DNA from: Cryptomeria japonica
Lineage: Eukaryota; Streptophyta; Pinopsida; Cupressales; Cupressaceae
DNA: 64,000 nt
Reading direction: 5' to 3'
Assembly (NCBI RefSeq): GCF_030272615.1
Contig: NC_081406.1
Location: 217,380,997-217,444,996, forward strand
Each line of letters begins with the position of its first letter. Position 1 is the stretch's first letter. This document shows positions 35,018 through 48,345 of the stretch, one piece after another. Both the position numbers and the translations under genes were made by a program. The notes under the pieces were generated by a model. That model worked only from the letters and a program-made list of their open reading frames with translations. It ran no database searches and was not told the DNA's origin.

Positions 35018-36670
35018 GTTTTTTTTTTCTTTAATTAAGATAAACAAGTTTTATAGGGACTGGAAACCCAAATCCATCAAAAAATAAGTAGAGTTAAAAT
35101 AGAGTCAAAACAAATGCTAAACAACAACAAAAATAGAGGAAGCACCCCAAAGAGATTAATTGACAAAAAACACAAGCCAAAAACAACTAACTAAGATCTT
35201 TCAAGAGCTCGATATTCTTCTAGATCATCCTATTGTTGATCTCCTGGAGTTCTTCCATGATATATCTCGAATTGCCCCTTTCTTTTTTTTTTCTCTTGTT
35301 CTTGGTAGAGGGCCTTGTGGAGGTTTGCACATCCTAGTTCTTCTTGTCTAGGTGGATGTTAGAGGACAAGTCGGATCTGATCAGATGAGCTTTTTGAATG
35401 GCAATTTCCCTATTCACTCTATTGAGACCTTCAAGAGTGTTATACACTACCTCCTTACTGATCTCCACCAAACCCTTGAGCTTACCCTTTAAATCCTGAA
35501 TATCGTTCTCCAACCTATCAATCCTAGCCTCATGCTCTATTTTCATGACCTTAATAGCTTCCGTAATTTTTTAGGTCAAGTTCAGGAGTTTATCAATTTC
35601 GTCATCGGATTCTCAGTGAAAGAGTCCATGATGTCCTTGATTCCCTGTTTCAAAAGATTAATTTCATAAAAAACCCAACAAAACAATTTTCCTAGTTGGA
35701 AAAAAAATTACCTAGGAGCCTATCAAAATCCATTTCATCGCTTTTAAGTTCATTGGGGTCCATGATAAGGGGAATATCAATTTTAATTTCATCCTCCCAT
35801 TTTTCTTGAGTTTCCACCCTTTTCCCAATCTTCTACTTTTAGTGCCATGAGTGGGCTTCTACGGGGGGGCCTCATCCTCCAAGGGTTTATATTCAAAGTC
35901 ATCCAATACATGGATGTCATTCCAGTTCATGGTAATCCTGCCCTCCTCACCAAAATCTATATATGAAATATCATGCACATCCTGGCTAGCTAAGGGTTTG
36001 GGGTTTCTCAAAACAGGAGAGGGTTTAACCTTGTGAACCTTAGCATACTACATAATCAGTAGGATTAATCCCTCATGCAAAGCCAAATTTTCCTCATTTT
36101 CATAAAGCTTATGAATAGAATTCTCAAGAGAAGATAGTAAATAAAATGATGCCCATTGAAATTCTTTTGACATGCCTAAAATGATTTAGAAGAGTGAAAT
36201 GATAAGTAAAAATGCTAGCAAATCGGCCATCTAGGGTTATGTACCTCATAATGAACTCTACCATATTTGCCCAAAGCTTTTAAAGATCCTTTTGGTTGTA
36301 GCCTCCATCTGGGTTCTTCTTAACTCTTATTCTCTCACTCTTTTTGTCATAGAAAATCAAAAGGATGTCTTTTGAGTTTTTCCTTTCCCTGTAGAATTTT
36401 TTACCCTCCAACTTAGCCCAACAATCTTAGCTGTGATGGATTCATCTACCCTGAATTCAACACCATAGACACTTAGCATCCCCTTGTTCCAATTTTTAAC
36501 AATCATTTATGTGAGCTTGTGGTTCTAGCCATGGAGTTTTCTTATATATGGTTTCAGACCACCATCCACAACTTCCCTCCATACCTCTTTATTTTTCTCC
36601 CATAGCTCACACAAGCATGGTTATATTCTATTCTTCTCTTCCCCCATATAATTTTTCTTGTCTAGTATAT
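35018..36670 (-). mobile_element. Poly(A)-tailed retroposed insertion with a decayed ORF of unknown family
   Basis: On the minus strand the segment ends in an A-rich tail (plus strand T-run at about 35022-35032), the mark of target-primed reverse transcription. Homology with the GRAS flanks stops on either side. Minus-strand translation gives, from 5' to 3': a region with WREVVDGGLKPYI (near 36570), YGVEFRVDESITAKIVGL (near 36460), RYITLDGRFASIFTYHF (near 36210-36250), HEGLILLI (near 36080), and a coiled coil (RIDRLENDIQDLKGKLKGL, near 35480-35530). Several stops interrupt it. The same motif order occurs in the extra region of the gypsy element at 41700-44190. Flanking duplications are not clear. 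No RT motif is present, so it may be a truncated LINE or a retrocopy. Confidence 0.5.
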
Positions 36671-37685
36671 AATTATTTTAATGCAAAGAGGGTTCATCAC
36701 TTTTGCAAACTAATACATAATTAGAAAAAATAAATTAGTAAAAAATAAACTAATAAATTTTAATAAATTAAGGAAAGTTTATATTAAAAGATCTTAAATA
36801 AAAAATTAATGAATTAATTTTCATTTTTTAGATTTAGAAATTGTGTTCACTTGTACTTGTGCATGTATTTCAAAGGATAAAGATTAATTTGTTGTCGATT
36901 TTTAAAACTATCATAAAATTATTTATTTGAGTATAAAATATTACCAAAATAGATGAAGAATTTTTGTACCCAATTTTATAGATAATCATTAATTCTTAAA
37001 ATTTAATTTATATCAAATGAAAGATTTGATGTTCAAAACTAAGTGACTACATCATTAACACATTTTTCTACAGATGTACTATGCTATAAATTATCTATTC
37101 CAAGATAATTGGGACAAACTAGAAAGTTAAACCGATGAGATAATGAAATCTATTTCTAATTAATCTTCCAAGTATGAATACCTTATTTCTCATCCTTGTT
37201 GAGGTAAATATAATAAAATATGAACAAATGAATCAAGTTGAACTAAAACAAAAGACAATTGGTATGAAAAATGTTATAGTTTAATTGAAATACATTTTAT
37301 TGCATTGTATTTCTATGTATGTATAGAGCTAGACAAGGTATATTGTAGTTAATGTATTAGTTATTTATAATATGTGATCATTAATAAGTAGGTCTATTTT
37401 ATAATGCATTAATTTATTAATTTTTCCTATATATATAATTGATTGAAATAATAGAATTGGCAAGATAAAAGTAAAAAGGATTGTTTTGTCTTTAAATATT
37501 TTTAAGTATTTTATAATCTATAATTAAGCACAATGAAGTATATTAAATATTCAAGTATGACTTTAGCTTGTAAACTAAAAAGAGAGAAGAGGTTGGTCAA
37601 AGAGAATAACTAAGTGTAGAGGTTTCATAAATCTTTATAGTTTTATTATGATGTGTGTATTCAGTTGTCATATTTTGTGTTTCGA
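36671..37685 (+). other. 3' flank of GRAS copy 3, second part
   Basis: Resumes homology with the GRAS copy 1 and 2 flanks (ATGCAAAGAG near 36681; GGGACAAAC-AGAAAGTTAAACCGATGAG near 37112). The homology with the copy 2 flank runs to about 37680, so the duplicated segment extended at least 1.9 kb past the gene. Confidence 0.6.
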
Positions 37686-40388
37686 CAGTGAGAGTTTCAA
37701 TGGTGCTCCTCTAAGTGTGCCAAGGCTTGGCCCTAGAACCGTCTCCTACTCCTTTCTGTTGTGTGGGTGGTCAGTTTGGGTGTGAATGGTTCTGGAGGTT
37801 GGTGTTGGAGGGGTTTGTTGTGTGTTTGGGAGCTGCTGTGGCATTTGGGGGGTTCGTCTTTGCTGGAAATTGTTGTGGTCTATGAGGGTTGTTGTGGGGG
37901 TTCGGGTTTTACTGTAGTGGATTTTCTTTTTGGAGTTTGGTGTTCTTTCGATGGGTGAGAGGCTGGTGTCTTCTAGTTTGCTGATTTTTGTGGTAGGGAA
38001 ACATAATGGTTCATCTTTGGGTGTGCATGTCAATCCTCCAAATTATTCTTATATTGGCGAGGGTTCTAAGATGAAGAAGGTTAATGGCTTCTCACCAAGA
38101 AGCCAAGATCATCCTGTGCTGGTTATTCCTCTTGAATTTGTTGTGGAAAATGTGGCATATTAGGGGAATCATGCTTTGATATGTAAATTGCTCAGGATCT
38201 GCATTTCTCTATAAACATTAGATGCTCGGATTCGTTAGACTTGACAAGTTAAGGAAGATATGGTGACTATGTTGGCCGCCAACAGTTATTTTATGGTTGT
38301 TTTTTCTATTATGGTAGATAGGAATTGGGTTTTTTAAGGCGAACCCTATTTCTACAATTGAGTAGGCCTATTTATTAAACCCTGGCATATGGGCTTTAAC
38401 TCAGTTGAAGATATATCTTCCCTAATTCTAGTTTGGGTGCATCTTACAAGTTTTCCCTTGGAATTCCAGAGAGAGGATATTTTATGACAAATTGTTGAGA
38501 TACTCAGGAGCCAGTTGTGATTTCTCAATAAACCCTACATAAATTCATAATTTCGTATGCTTTTATTTGTGTTGAGGTGGATTTGAATAATCCTTTGCCA
38601 GATTCATTGGATTTTGTTTAGGAACATCATCTTGGGTTTAGCAGCTAGATTATGAGTCACTTACATTTAGATATCAAATTTGTCATGAATATGGGCATCT
38701 TCAATGTCAATGCCATCGAGTTAATAAACCTACTGCATGGAATACTTCCTCTAAATCTCTTCATGTTACAGTAGATAAGGGAGACAAAGAAAAAGTTCCT
38801 GCATCAGAGGAGGATTTTGGAGGGGATGCATTTGAGGCAATTAAGCCACACACTAAAGGGTGAGGGAAAAATAGGTCTCTTAAGGATAGGCATATTGAGG
38901 AGGATTTCAATCGTTTTTAGGTTTTGGCATTTGAGGGAGGTGTTTTCACTGAAATGTGTTCTAGAGAAGTGGGTATCAGTGGCTTTGTGGGGGTTGATTG
39001 AGATGTCCTGACATCCCAAAACCCTCAGGCCCATCAGGTTATTACTTCAAGTCAGAAGTAGCATAATCTAGAGACTTTTTAAATCATGTAGGATGATGTT
39101 TCTCTGGTATATTTTGCCAAGCAGGCTATGAAATATACCAAGAGTAGGGGTCCCTCTCAGGCTTTGGGTTTGTTTCAACAACCTCACAAAAAACATTCTT
39201 TGGATATTTCCAAGGGAGACCGGAAAAAGGATCAAGAGAAGCTGCATGCAATCAAGGATTTGTTGGTGGAGTCAGAGATGGTGAGGCCTATTTACTCTCA
39301 CTTTTCACAATCCCTTAAATGATTATTTTTTCTTGGAATGTGTGAGGGTTGAATAGCCACTCCCGTCAAAAATCCATGAATAGAGATAGTGAGTGTTCAT
39401 TCCCTAGATAATTTTAGTATTCAAGAGACCAAGATTTTTGTGGATCTTATTATTCAACATGCTCATGATGTGTGGTATTATGGCCATTATTAGTGTATTG
39501 GTTCTCTTTTGGGACCTAGGACATATTTCTCCTCTTTGGTGGCTCTCTATTCAGTCTTCAATTTCCTTGGTTGCCTCTAGTCTAGAGTCAGGTAAAATTC
39601 TTCTAGTTACAAATTCTTATGCTCCTATAGATATCTGAGGTAAAGCCAATCTTCAGTCTCATTTAAGGTATGTTTGTTCTTGTGCTCCTTACCTTCCTTG
39701 GATCTAAGCTAGTGACTTTAACTCTATTTTGAGTTTGGATGAGAAGCGAGGTGGGCTTGGTAAGTTGGGCCCTTCTTTTTTCCTCTTTCGAGACAATGTT
39801 GATTTCATTTGTTTAGTGGATATCAAGTCATCTAATGGGATTTTTTCTTGGTCTAATCAATGATGCAAAGAGGAGGCTATTTCAAAGTGTTTGGATAGAT
39901 TTTTGGTCTCTTGCTTTTGGGTTGGGGATAGGGTGCTATCTAGTTTCGAGATTTTGGATTGGCAGGGTTCTAATCATTGGCCTATAAAACTTTCTATTGG
40001 ATTTGGTGGTGATCCTAAGAATCCTCCTTTTAAGTTTCAACTCATGTGGTTTTGGAATGATTATCTTCATGACCTCATGGTTTAGTAGTGGCAAGATGGA
40101 GGCCCATCCTATTGGACTACTATGTACACTTTTGTCAAGAAGTTACATTTTGTGATGTACCATCCTACAAAGTGGAATGGGCTCTATTTTGGTAATCTTT
40201 CTCATAGGATAAGAGAAGCTTAGGAGTTCCTAGATGTTATTACTCGACAAATTTGGGACTTTGGCTTTATTATCAAGTTGGGTAATGCAAAGTCTCAAGC
40301 CTTGAGGAACTTGGAGGAATGGGAGCTTCATGAGGAGATCTTCTGGAAACAAAAGGATCGGTTTGACTGGCTTCATGAGGGTGATTGT
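37686..40388 (+). mobile_element. L1-like LINE, 5' part (ORF1 and endonuclease)
   Basis: Plus-strand remnants of a plant L1-type LINE. ORF1 shows a DUF4283-like patch (LFIKPWHMGFNSVEDISS and LILVWV, near 38370-38440) and a zinc knuckle (CHEYGHLQCQC, near 38680-38715). ORF2 starts at 39319 with MIIFSWNV-x-GLNSHSRQKS, then endonuclease motifs including SDFNSILSLDEKRGG (near 39715-39755) and LDWQGSNHWPIKLS (near 39955). Many stops and shifts show it is dead. It is cut at 40388 by a gypsy insertion and continues at 51719. The 5' end is set by loss of GRAS-flank homology. Confidence 0.85.
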
Positions 40389-41692
40389 TGGTCGCGCCCA
40401 CAAAAGGATATGAAAATCATAGTAAAACCTTTCCTGGGAATTGGGCATTCCAACAGGTGACCAATATCTCTCTCTGTAGACGTTCATTTACTTGTCAAAC
40501 CAAGGGACGTATACTTTAAATGGCGTAGCAAAATATATGCACTAGGAACTCATTTTGGTCAAATCTTAGCAGAAATACATACTGGAAAGAAATTCTACCT
40601 ACGCTACAGGAAGGTAATGCAAAGCTCTTTAACTCAACTATGATTTGATTAAAACAGAAATAATGATAACTACAACTGAAACACAAACTATGAACTGGCC
40701 TTATGCTGCAGGAACAAGCATAGTGATGGATTCCTTGTGCTGCAGGAGCAATGTAAAGCTAAGTTTGTATAAAAACTTTAAAGATGAAAGAAAACTGAAG
40801 CTTAACAGGAAAGAACAACTAACTAACTAGCTACAGATACCTACTCAGTGGGCCCCCTTAGCAAGCATCTGCTGTTACGCAGATGCTAAACTCAAAACTT
40901 CATTGAACTTTATTCATAAAAATAGAATGATATACATTGTTTTGTTGATATGGAAACTAACAACAAAACTCTGTCTCTCGTTAAACAAATTCTGTCTTTC
41001 ATTATCATATTGATTCTTACATGATAGCTACTACTCTAATTCTATCTTATTCTAACTCTCTTCTCCCTTTTTCTCGCACAGGAGGAGAACTTTATTTAAA
41101 AATAGGAGAGCAACTAACTAACTAACTCCATCAAGGAAAGACGTGGAAGTAAAATATATCCCCGAATCAAGGAACAAACTCCATAAATGAATTTATGCGT
41201 TCAACCTGATCCAGAGAGAATCTAGCACTCCACTCTTTCCAGATTGACTGACATTAAAATTATTTCCCATGGTTTCGGTCACACAGTCTTCGCCAGAGCT
41301 CCCTCGAAGTCGTGCAGGAAATGGACTTTACTGCAAGGCCGAGATCGACTGCGCTTGACTCGATCGTTCTTCAACAACCTATGAAACAAAACGTAACAGG
41401 CAACAGAAAAAGGCGTATGGCACATACATGATATCTATTCATTAATCACACATTTTAAATCTACTTCATCATTCAAAAAACTGTATACGATATACCAGTC
41501 ATTTTAGGGAGTCAACGGGGCAATAAATGCAATCAAGTCAACACAATGAGCTGCAGAAATATAAAAGTATCTTGCTATAGGATATCCCAAAAAAGGTTTC
41601 AACAAAGTCTGAACATCCATGAAATAACAAAAGTAAAGGTATTTAAAAGTTTATCATAACATCCAAATTATGAGCATATTTTAAGCTCATCA
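40389..41692 (-). repeat. 3' LTR of the Athila-type element
   Basis: 1,304 bp, TGGTCGCGCC...GCTCATCA, about 97% identical to 50448-51718. It carries an approximately 33-bp tandem-like segment missing from the other LTR. Confidence 0.93.
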
Positions 41693-41705
41693 CTGCCCCC
41701 TACTT
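41693..41705 (-). other. Polypurine tract
   Basis: On the minus strand AAGTAGGGGGCAG, directly before the 3' LTR. Confidence 0.8.
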
Positions 41706-44190
41706 AGTCCAATGTTGGTCCTCCAGCATTAACTTTCCTGGTGGTTTCTCTGAAGTCGGTGGTTGCTACATGACTCTGAAACGGATTTTTAAACTTGTAA
41801 TAAAATCCTCTGAAATCCTGACATTTTTCATACCTTTGGTCTTCTAATTCATTGTTAAGATTTGTAGCTTGGTGAGGATAAAGTGGCCACATTAGCACAG
41901 GGGGTCTGAATGTCAACGACAACCACAGTTCAAATCTTGTTTGAAGTCCCAATTGAATATATCTGCTAGTTCGTTTGAGAGCTGCTATGAAATTTAGGGG
42001 ACCATGTGGTTCTGACTTTCTTAACCCAACAGTTAATATCTCCCATCTTTTCTCACTTCTAGTGAATGCCAATTTCCAAAATGAATATTGTTGTGCCTGG
42101 AATTCATCATATACTTGTTTTCTGATATCAAATATTTTTTCTCTTGTTGAAACATTATTAATACTATATGTCAGAGTAAACCAATCTTTCAACATTGCAT
42201 GGGGGTTTGAACTTTGAGAACGTAATGGAACAGGCTCTGTTTTCTCAGCTTCCTCATATGTTTCCCACTGCCTGCCATAATTTGCCTCATTTGCTGCCCA
42301 TGACATAAATGCTCTCAAATGAATATCACAAATATATAGAAGAGGATTCCATTCTATTTCAAATGGTATTAAAAAGCCATGCAAATAGAATTCACACAAA
42401 GAATTCCTTAACCAGTTAGGGGCTGCCTGGTATGCTTCATAGAATTCCTTGGCAGTATGAATTATAGGATCTTGATTTCTAGAAATTCTCATCAATTGGA
42501 ATCAGAAAAATTGTTCTTTAAGGCACAGAGCATAAACTTTGGGTGGTGGTCTACATTCCATAATCTGACTAGTTACTTTTAATATTTCGGCCATTTTTGC
42601 TTTCAACTCAGCAATTTCCTGCTTCTGACTTTCAATTTTCTTTTTCAATTTCTTCTTTTCTATTTCCCATAGACTTTGTTGCATGTCAGTTTGGGCTATG
42701 TATCGAAAAGTCAGGGTATGCAATGTAACTGTTTCCCAATTAGCTTTAACATATTCCAGAAACTCAATTAAAAACGTTTTCTTATACACAACAATGGCTT
42801 TACAAATTGCAGGGTGAAATACAACTTCACTAGGCACATTCAATTGTTCAGTCTGTTCTTGCTCTTCCTGCAAGATAAATTCTTCTTGTTGCTGCGGTGG
42901 AGAAGTCTGTGCTTCCTCCGAAAATTGCATAGCAGCAGTAACTAAATCATCAAGATTTGGTAACCCTTGCTCATTATGCCCTGTTTCTTTTGTCTCAACT
43001 CGTTCCTCTTCAGGAACGAACGAACTCTAGGTAGCATTCTCGGACACATTCTGAGAAACATTAAATTCGGACTCAACAGACCCTTCTGAAATTACAATCA
43101 CCTCTGGTTGCGGTGAAGCAGGGGAGGTCTTAGATTGTTTCCTTGCGGAAACCCTTCTTGGCACTGATGCGGCTACAGGAGGTGTTCCGGTAGCTTTCCT
43201 CTTCCTTGTTTGTTCAGAGGGCTTTTCCCTACCAGAGGATTATGGTGAACTAGTAATAGTAATAGGTGTTGCTGTAGGAGAAACAGCTGCAAGGGAAGGT
43301 GCTGCAGGAGAAGGGCATTGCCTTTTCTGAGAATGAGGGTTAGATTTTGGGGACCCTTCTGCCTTTGTTTTTCCCTTCTCTCTCCTAGTGGCAGACCTAG
43401 TTTGTACCCTAGCAGATGATTCAGGTGCGAAAGCTGGAGGACCAAGTGCTACAGGAGTAGATGACCCTTGCCCTATTTTACTGGTAGATGCAATTTCTTT
43501 CTTCTTTTTCTGAGGCTGTGGGGTAAGTACCCTAAGGGGTTGTGGAATTTGCAAACTCTTTTGGGCAACAAATTGTTGTCAAGAAAGAGGTCAGACATCC
43601 CTCAAAGAGCGCTCAATCAGTAATTTAATAAGGCCATGATGAGCGACAGAATTATCTTTCCCCTGTTGAGTTCCGTGGGCACTTTGTTCTAAAAATTTTA
43701 ACAAGAAATTCGGAACATTTATAACTAACCCATGCCTCATATGGCTCAATAATTTAAAATGATGAGAATGTAGATAGGAAAAACGGCCTTCACAGGTCAA
43801 ATACCTGATTATGTAAGTAGCATACTCTGAATAAGGAGGAGGCAACGATATGCGCTTGCATCCCTGCTTGGAGACTTCCAGAGGTCCATTAGTAAGCATT
43901 GAAAACTCAGCCCTTGCAGTTGCAGCGTCTGGAGAAAAGTTTTCTCCAATGGCTAGAAGCCCAGTTACTTCAGCAATTTTGTTTTCGGTTGCAACAACCG
44001 TTAGACCCCATACGGTGGCTTCCCCTTCAGAAAGGGTTCTCAAAAATTCTCCAGCAGCCTCCTCATCAAAATCATTTAAGCTCAAGAAATAATTTAACCA
44101 CCCACAGAGGCTAAATGTGTGGACTATTTGTAAATTTTGCAATAACATTTCATGAGCTACAAGCTCATGTCGCACCAACTGACCACCCAT
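41706..44190 (-). pseudogene. Extra coding region downstream of integrase, unknown family
   Basis: On the minus strand, between integrase and the 3' LTR, are three open stretches. The first has GLTVVATENKIAEVTGL (near 43990), RYLTCEGRFSYLHSHHF (near 43755-43800) and HHGLIKLLIE (near 43620). The second is a proline-, serine- and lysine-rich linker leading to a coiled coil (KKKLKKKIESQKQEIAELK, near 42600-42660). The third is a tryptophan- and arginine-rich domain. Athila elements are known to carry an additional reading frame here, often called env-like; I see no signal peptide or clear membrane anchor. The first motifs and coiled coil match the poly(A)-tailed fragment at 35018-36670. Broken. 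Confidence 0.55.
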
Positions 44191-44850
44191 GTTTGTAGTT
44201 TTCCTTTAGCTGAACTCAATTCCTTGCTGAAGGTTCAAATTCTCTGTTTCCCTTTCTGCTCTGGTTTTTCTTCTTTCATGCCGTCACATTTCTTTTTTTT
44301 TCCAAAAATGAACTTTTTGAACAAGCAGTCTTAATTGTAATTATGCAATAAAGAAGGACATGCGATCATATTTGGAAAGTACCAGAAAAGTATTAAAGAA
44401 AGATTATTTTGCAGTTATGACAGCGGTGAAAAGACAGATTTTAAAAGATAGATTACCCCGCCCCCTACTTAAAGTATGACATGTGTCTTCACATGTCGTA
44501 AAGAACAGGTAGAGATTCAGGTAATAATGACCAGTACATGCATAGCAGTAAATGAATAGAATGAAATAAATCAAATATGTGATAAGAAAAGATATGGCCT
44601 ACCTTTGATAATTGCACGTACGTGTGAAGAAAGATGATGACATCTGCATGAATTGACAAGTGAGAAAGATATCTTGATTAAGGGTGATGCAGATGGATGA
44701 CGTGGATGGGTGAGATGGGCAGATGAAATGAACGGATGGAATGGATGGACAGAAGATAAAGAAGTGAAATGGGGGCGATAAATGAGAATGGAGAAAAAGA
44801 GGTTTCCTTTTTAAAAAGAAAACCTTTATTATGGGCATGCTTTTTTGAAA
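44191..44850. other. Non-coding spacer within the Athila-type element
   Basis: Between integrase and the extra region. It includes a GATGGATG/GGATGG-type low-complexity patch around 44690-44755. No gene is supported. Confidence 0.5.
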
Positions 44851-47800
44851 ATTACGGTAGCGCTGCAGGAGAAAGGCTAAAGCCTTCAGCTGCAGAAAGA
44901 GTAGCAGGAGGAACTTGAACGAACTGCTGCATGAATTCTTCCTTGGAGACTGGTTTGTGGTACAACTGGAGTCGGTGGCCATTCACTAGCAATTTGAAGC
45001 AGACTGGGTCTATTGTTACCAGTTGTACAGCTCCATTATCGAACAGATTTTCAACTTCATAGGGGCCAAGCCAGCGTGTTGTGAGCTTACCTTGGTTTTC
45101 TTGATATCTGGAATCATATAACAGAGCCCAATCTCTAGCAGAAAATTTCCTTGTTTTGATGTGCTGATCATGCCATTTCTTCCTTTGCTGTTGGATTGCT
45201 TCTGTATGCTGTAGGGCGGCTTTTCTCATTTCATCCAAAGCATTTAGCTGCAGAAGACGGTCCTTCTATGCTTCAGATATGTCTATATTGAGTTCAAGAG
45301 CTATCCTCAAAGTTTTCTGTTCAAATTCTATGGGTAACATGGCTGTTTTCCCATAAAGCAACTCAAAAGGTGTAAACCTAGTTGTTGTTTTCCATGTAGT
45401 TCTGTAAGCCCAAACTGCTTCAGGATGTCTATTGCTCCAATCTTTTCTATGGATTTGCACTGTCTTTGTGAGGATCGCCTCAATTTCTCTGTTTGTTACC
45501 TCTGCCTGACCATTGGCTTGAGGGTGATAAGGGCTGGACTTCCTATGTTTGATTTTATAGTCATTCATTAGTGCAGTGATCAGATTCGACGTAAACTGAG
45601 CTCCTTGATTGGTTACAAGCTCTTTGGGAACTCCAAATCTTATGAAAATTTGTTCATACAGAAACTCAACAACTTTGTTATCTCGGGCATGAGTCATAGC
45701 TGTTACCTCGACCCATTTTGTTACATAGTCCGTGCGAACTAGAATGTATGACTTTCCATTTGATGGTGGATCAATTGGCCCTACAAAATCCATCCCCCAT
45801 TTATCAAAAGGGGTGACTATTATCTGTGGATATAGTGGCATTTCATCGGACTCAGTTGGTCTTCCCATATGCTAGCATCTGTCACATTTTTTTGTATAGG
45901 CCACAACATCCTTATGTAATGTTGGCCAGTAGTACCCTGTTGTAAGAACTTTCAATGATGTTCTTTTTGCTACAAAATGTCCTCCACATGGTTCATCATG
46001 GCAAGCATGCAATATGTCATAAGTTTTGTCTTCTCTTACACATCTTCGCATTACTTGATCAGGTCCAGTATAGAACAAACTATTTGCAATCTAGGAAAAG
46101 TTAAAACTTTTCTCTATTAACAATTTCTTTTCTTTTGAAGAAAAGTGGTCTGGTATTCTGTTTGCTGCTAGATAATTGGCAATGTCTACATACCAGGGTA
46201 TATGTGCAGCGATGGAAAACAAGTGTTCATTTGAGAACCTATCATCAATGATCTCATGTTCAACAGGTGCAGCTGATTAAAGTCTTGATAAAAAGTCAGC
46301 TACAACATTAGCTCTCCTTGGTTTGTCAATTATGGAAATGTCAAACTCTTGTAACAATAGGAGCCAACATGCCAACCTGCTAGAGATGGCAGGTTTGTTC
46401 ATCAGATACTTGATTGCTGCATGGTTAGTATGGACGAATATCTGATAACCTGTGACATAATGCCTAAATTTATTCAAAGCATACACTACTGCAAGCAACT
46501 CCTTTTCTGTGACAGTATAGTTGAGCTCAGGACCTTGAAGGTTTTTGCTGATAAAGTAAATAGCATGTTCAACCGAATTTTCTTTTTGATTCAGAACTGC
46601 TCCTATGCCATAGTTAGAAGCATCAGCATGTATGTGAAAAGACAAATTCTATTTTGGACCTTAAAGAACAAGGGCTTTAGTAAGCAAGTCGTTTAGTTGT
46701 AGGAAGGATTTTTCACAGGCCTCTGTCCACTCAAATTGGGAATCCTTTGTTAACAAAGCATAAAGTGGACTGACAATTTTACTGAAGTCTTTTATAAACC
46801 TTCTATAATACCCTGCATGACCAAGAAAACTTCTGACATCTTTCTGTTTTGCAGGAGTTTGTAAATTCTGAATTACTTCAATTTTAGTAGGGTCGACCTG
46901 AATTCCATTCTTTGAAACATGATGACCTAGAACAATACCTTCTTCCATCATTAGAAAACACTTTTCACTATTTAGAGACAAATTTTGCTCTCTACCCCTT
47001 TTCAATACTTTTTCTAAATTTACCAGTGCTTCTTCAAATGTGACTCCATAGGCAGTGAAATCATCCATGTAAATCTCCATACATTCATGAGATATATCAG
47101 CAAAGATACTAATTACTGCTCTCTGAAATGTTGCTGGCGCATTGCATAGGTCAAAAGGCAAGACTGAATAAGCAAATGTTCCCCATGGACAGGTAAAAGT
47201 GGTCTTATCTTGATCTTCAGGGGCAATTTTTATCTGATTGTATCTACTGTAACCATCCAAAAAGGAAAAATATCTTTTGCTAGACAGTGAGTCTAGTACT
47301 TGATCTACAAAAGGTAGAGGAAAGTGATCTTTTTTAGTGGCACTGTTCAATTCTCTGTAATCTACACATACTCTCCATTTTCCACCTTTCTTGGGGACAA
47401 TGACTAATGGAGAAACCCATTGACTGTCAGAGATTGGATAAATAAAACCAGCATCAAGCAACTTTTGAAGCTCACTTTTAACTATTTCTCTAAGTGCTGG
47501 ATTTACTCTTCTTTGAGGTTGTCTAATTGGTGAACAATCTTCTTTGATATATATCCTATGAGTACAAACTCGAGGATCTATTCCTTGCATGTCCCCATAT
47601 TCCCATGCAAAAAATTTATGCTGTTCTTGTAGCATTTTTAATAGGTCAGCCTATTGAGACTGTGACAGCTTGTTATTGATATTCAAATAATGACCTTGAG
47701 ACAATTCTATATGCTCCGTGAGATTACTCATAGAGTCTACAACTAATGTTTGTACCTCTTGTGGAAGCAAATTATGAAAAATTGCTGGAAGTTTAGGCAG

Positions 47801-48345
47801 TGAACTTTCAGAATCTGGTTGCTGCAGGAAACATTGTAAATGAGTACCATTTGGATCAGATGAACTACCCGTATCAGGGTTGTACTGTAGAATTTGAAAC
47901 AGGAAGGCATCTTCACTCTGAAGTTGTGAGAATGGGTCATTTTGAATCATCATTAATTGAGCCAAAGAATTGGCTTCTTCAATTTCCTCCCCCACATCTG
48001 GCCAAACAGGTGAATATAGAGCCAATTTCTTTGTGGATTGCCCATCAGAAATGGTCATATCTCCAGAACGACATCCTATAAAAGCATCAGCAGTTGCTAA
48101 CCATGGTCTACCAAGAATAATTGGATATCCTCCTAAAGTTGTCTTAACTGATAATATTGTGAAATCAGCAGGATACTCCCAAGATTCAAGAATGACAATT
48201 ACATCTTCTACTATCCCATCAGGTTTAACTGTGGAGCTGTCTGCAAGCTGCAGAACTGTGGGTGTAGACCTAATGTTTAAAATGTTTAGGGAGTCCATAG
48301 TATGCTTTGTCATGACATTAATGGCAGCACCTAAATCAATCAAAA
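44851..48345 (-). pseudogene. Broken pol region of the Athila-type element
   Basis: Reading leftwards on the minus strand: aspartic protease (start near 48340, followed by LGRPWL near 48105), RT (46660-47640, with YRELNSATKKDHFPLPF and YMDD), RNase H (46270-46650, FHIHADASNYGIGAVL), zinc-binding integrase N-terminus (near 45875-46030, GYYWPTLHKDV) and integrase core (45260-45870, WGMDFVGPI and SPYHPQANGQAE), then a C-terminal tail to about 44850. Several breaks. Confidence 0.9.

Noticed and set aside
37746-38033. Minus-strand 95-codon proline/threonine-rich frame
   Set aside because: Shadow of the G/T-rich LINE ORF1 region on the plus strand.
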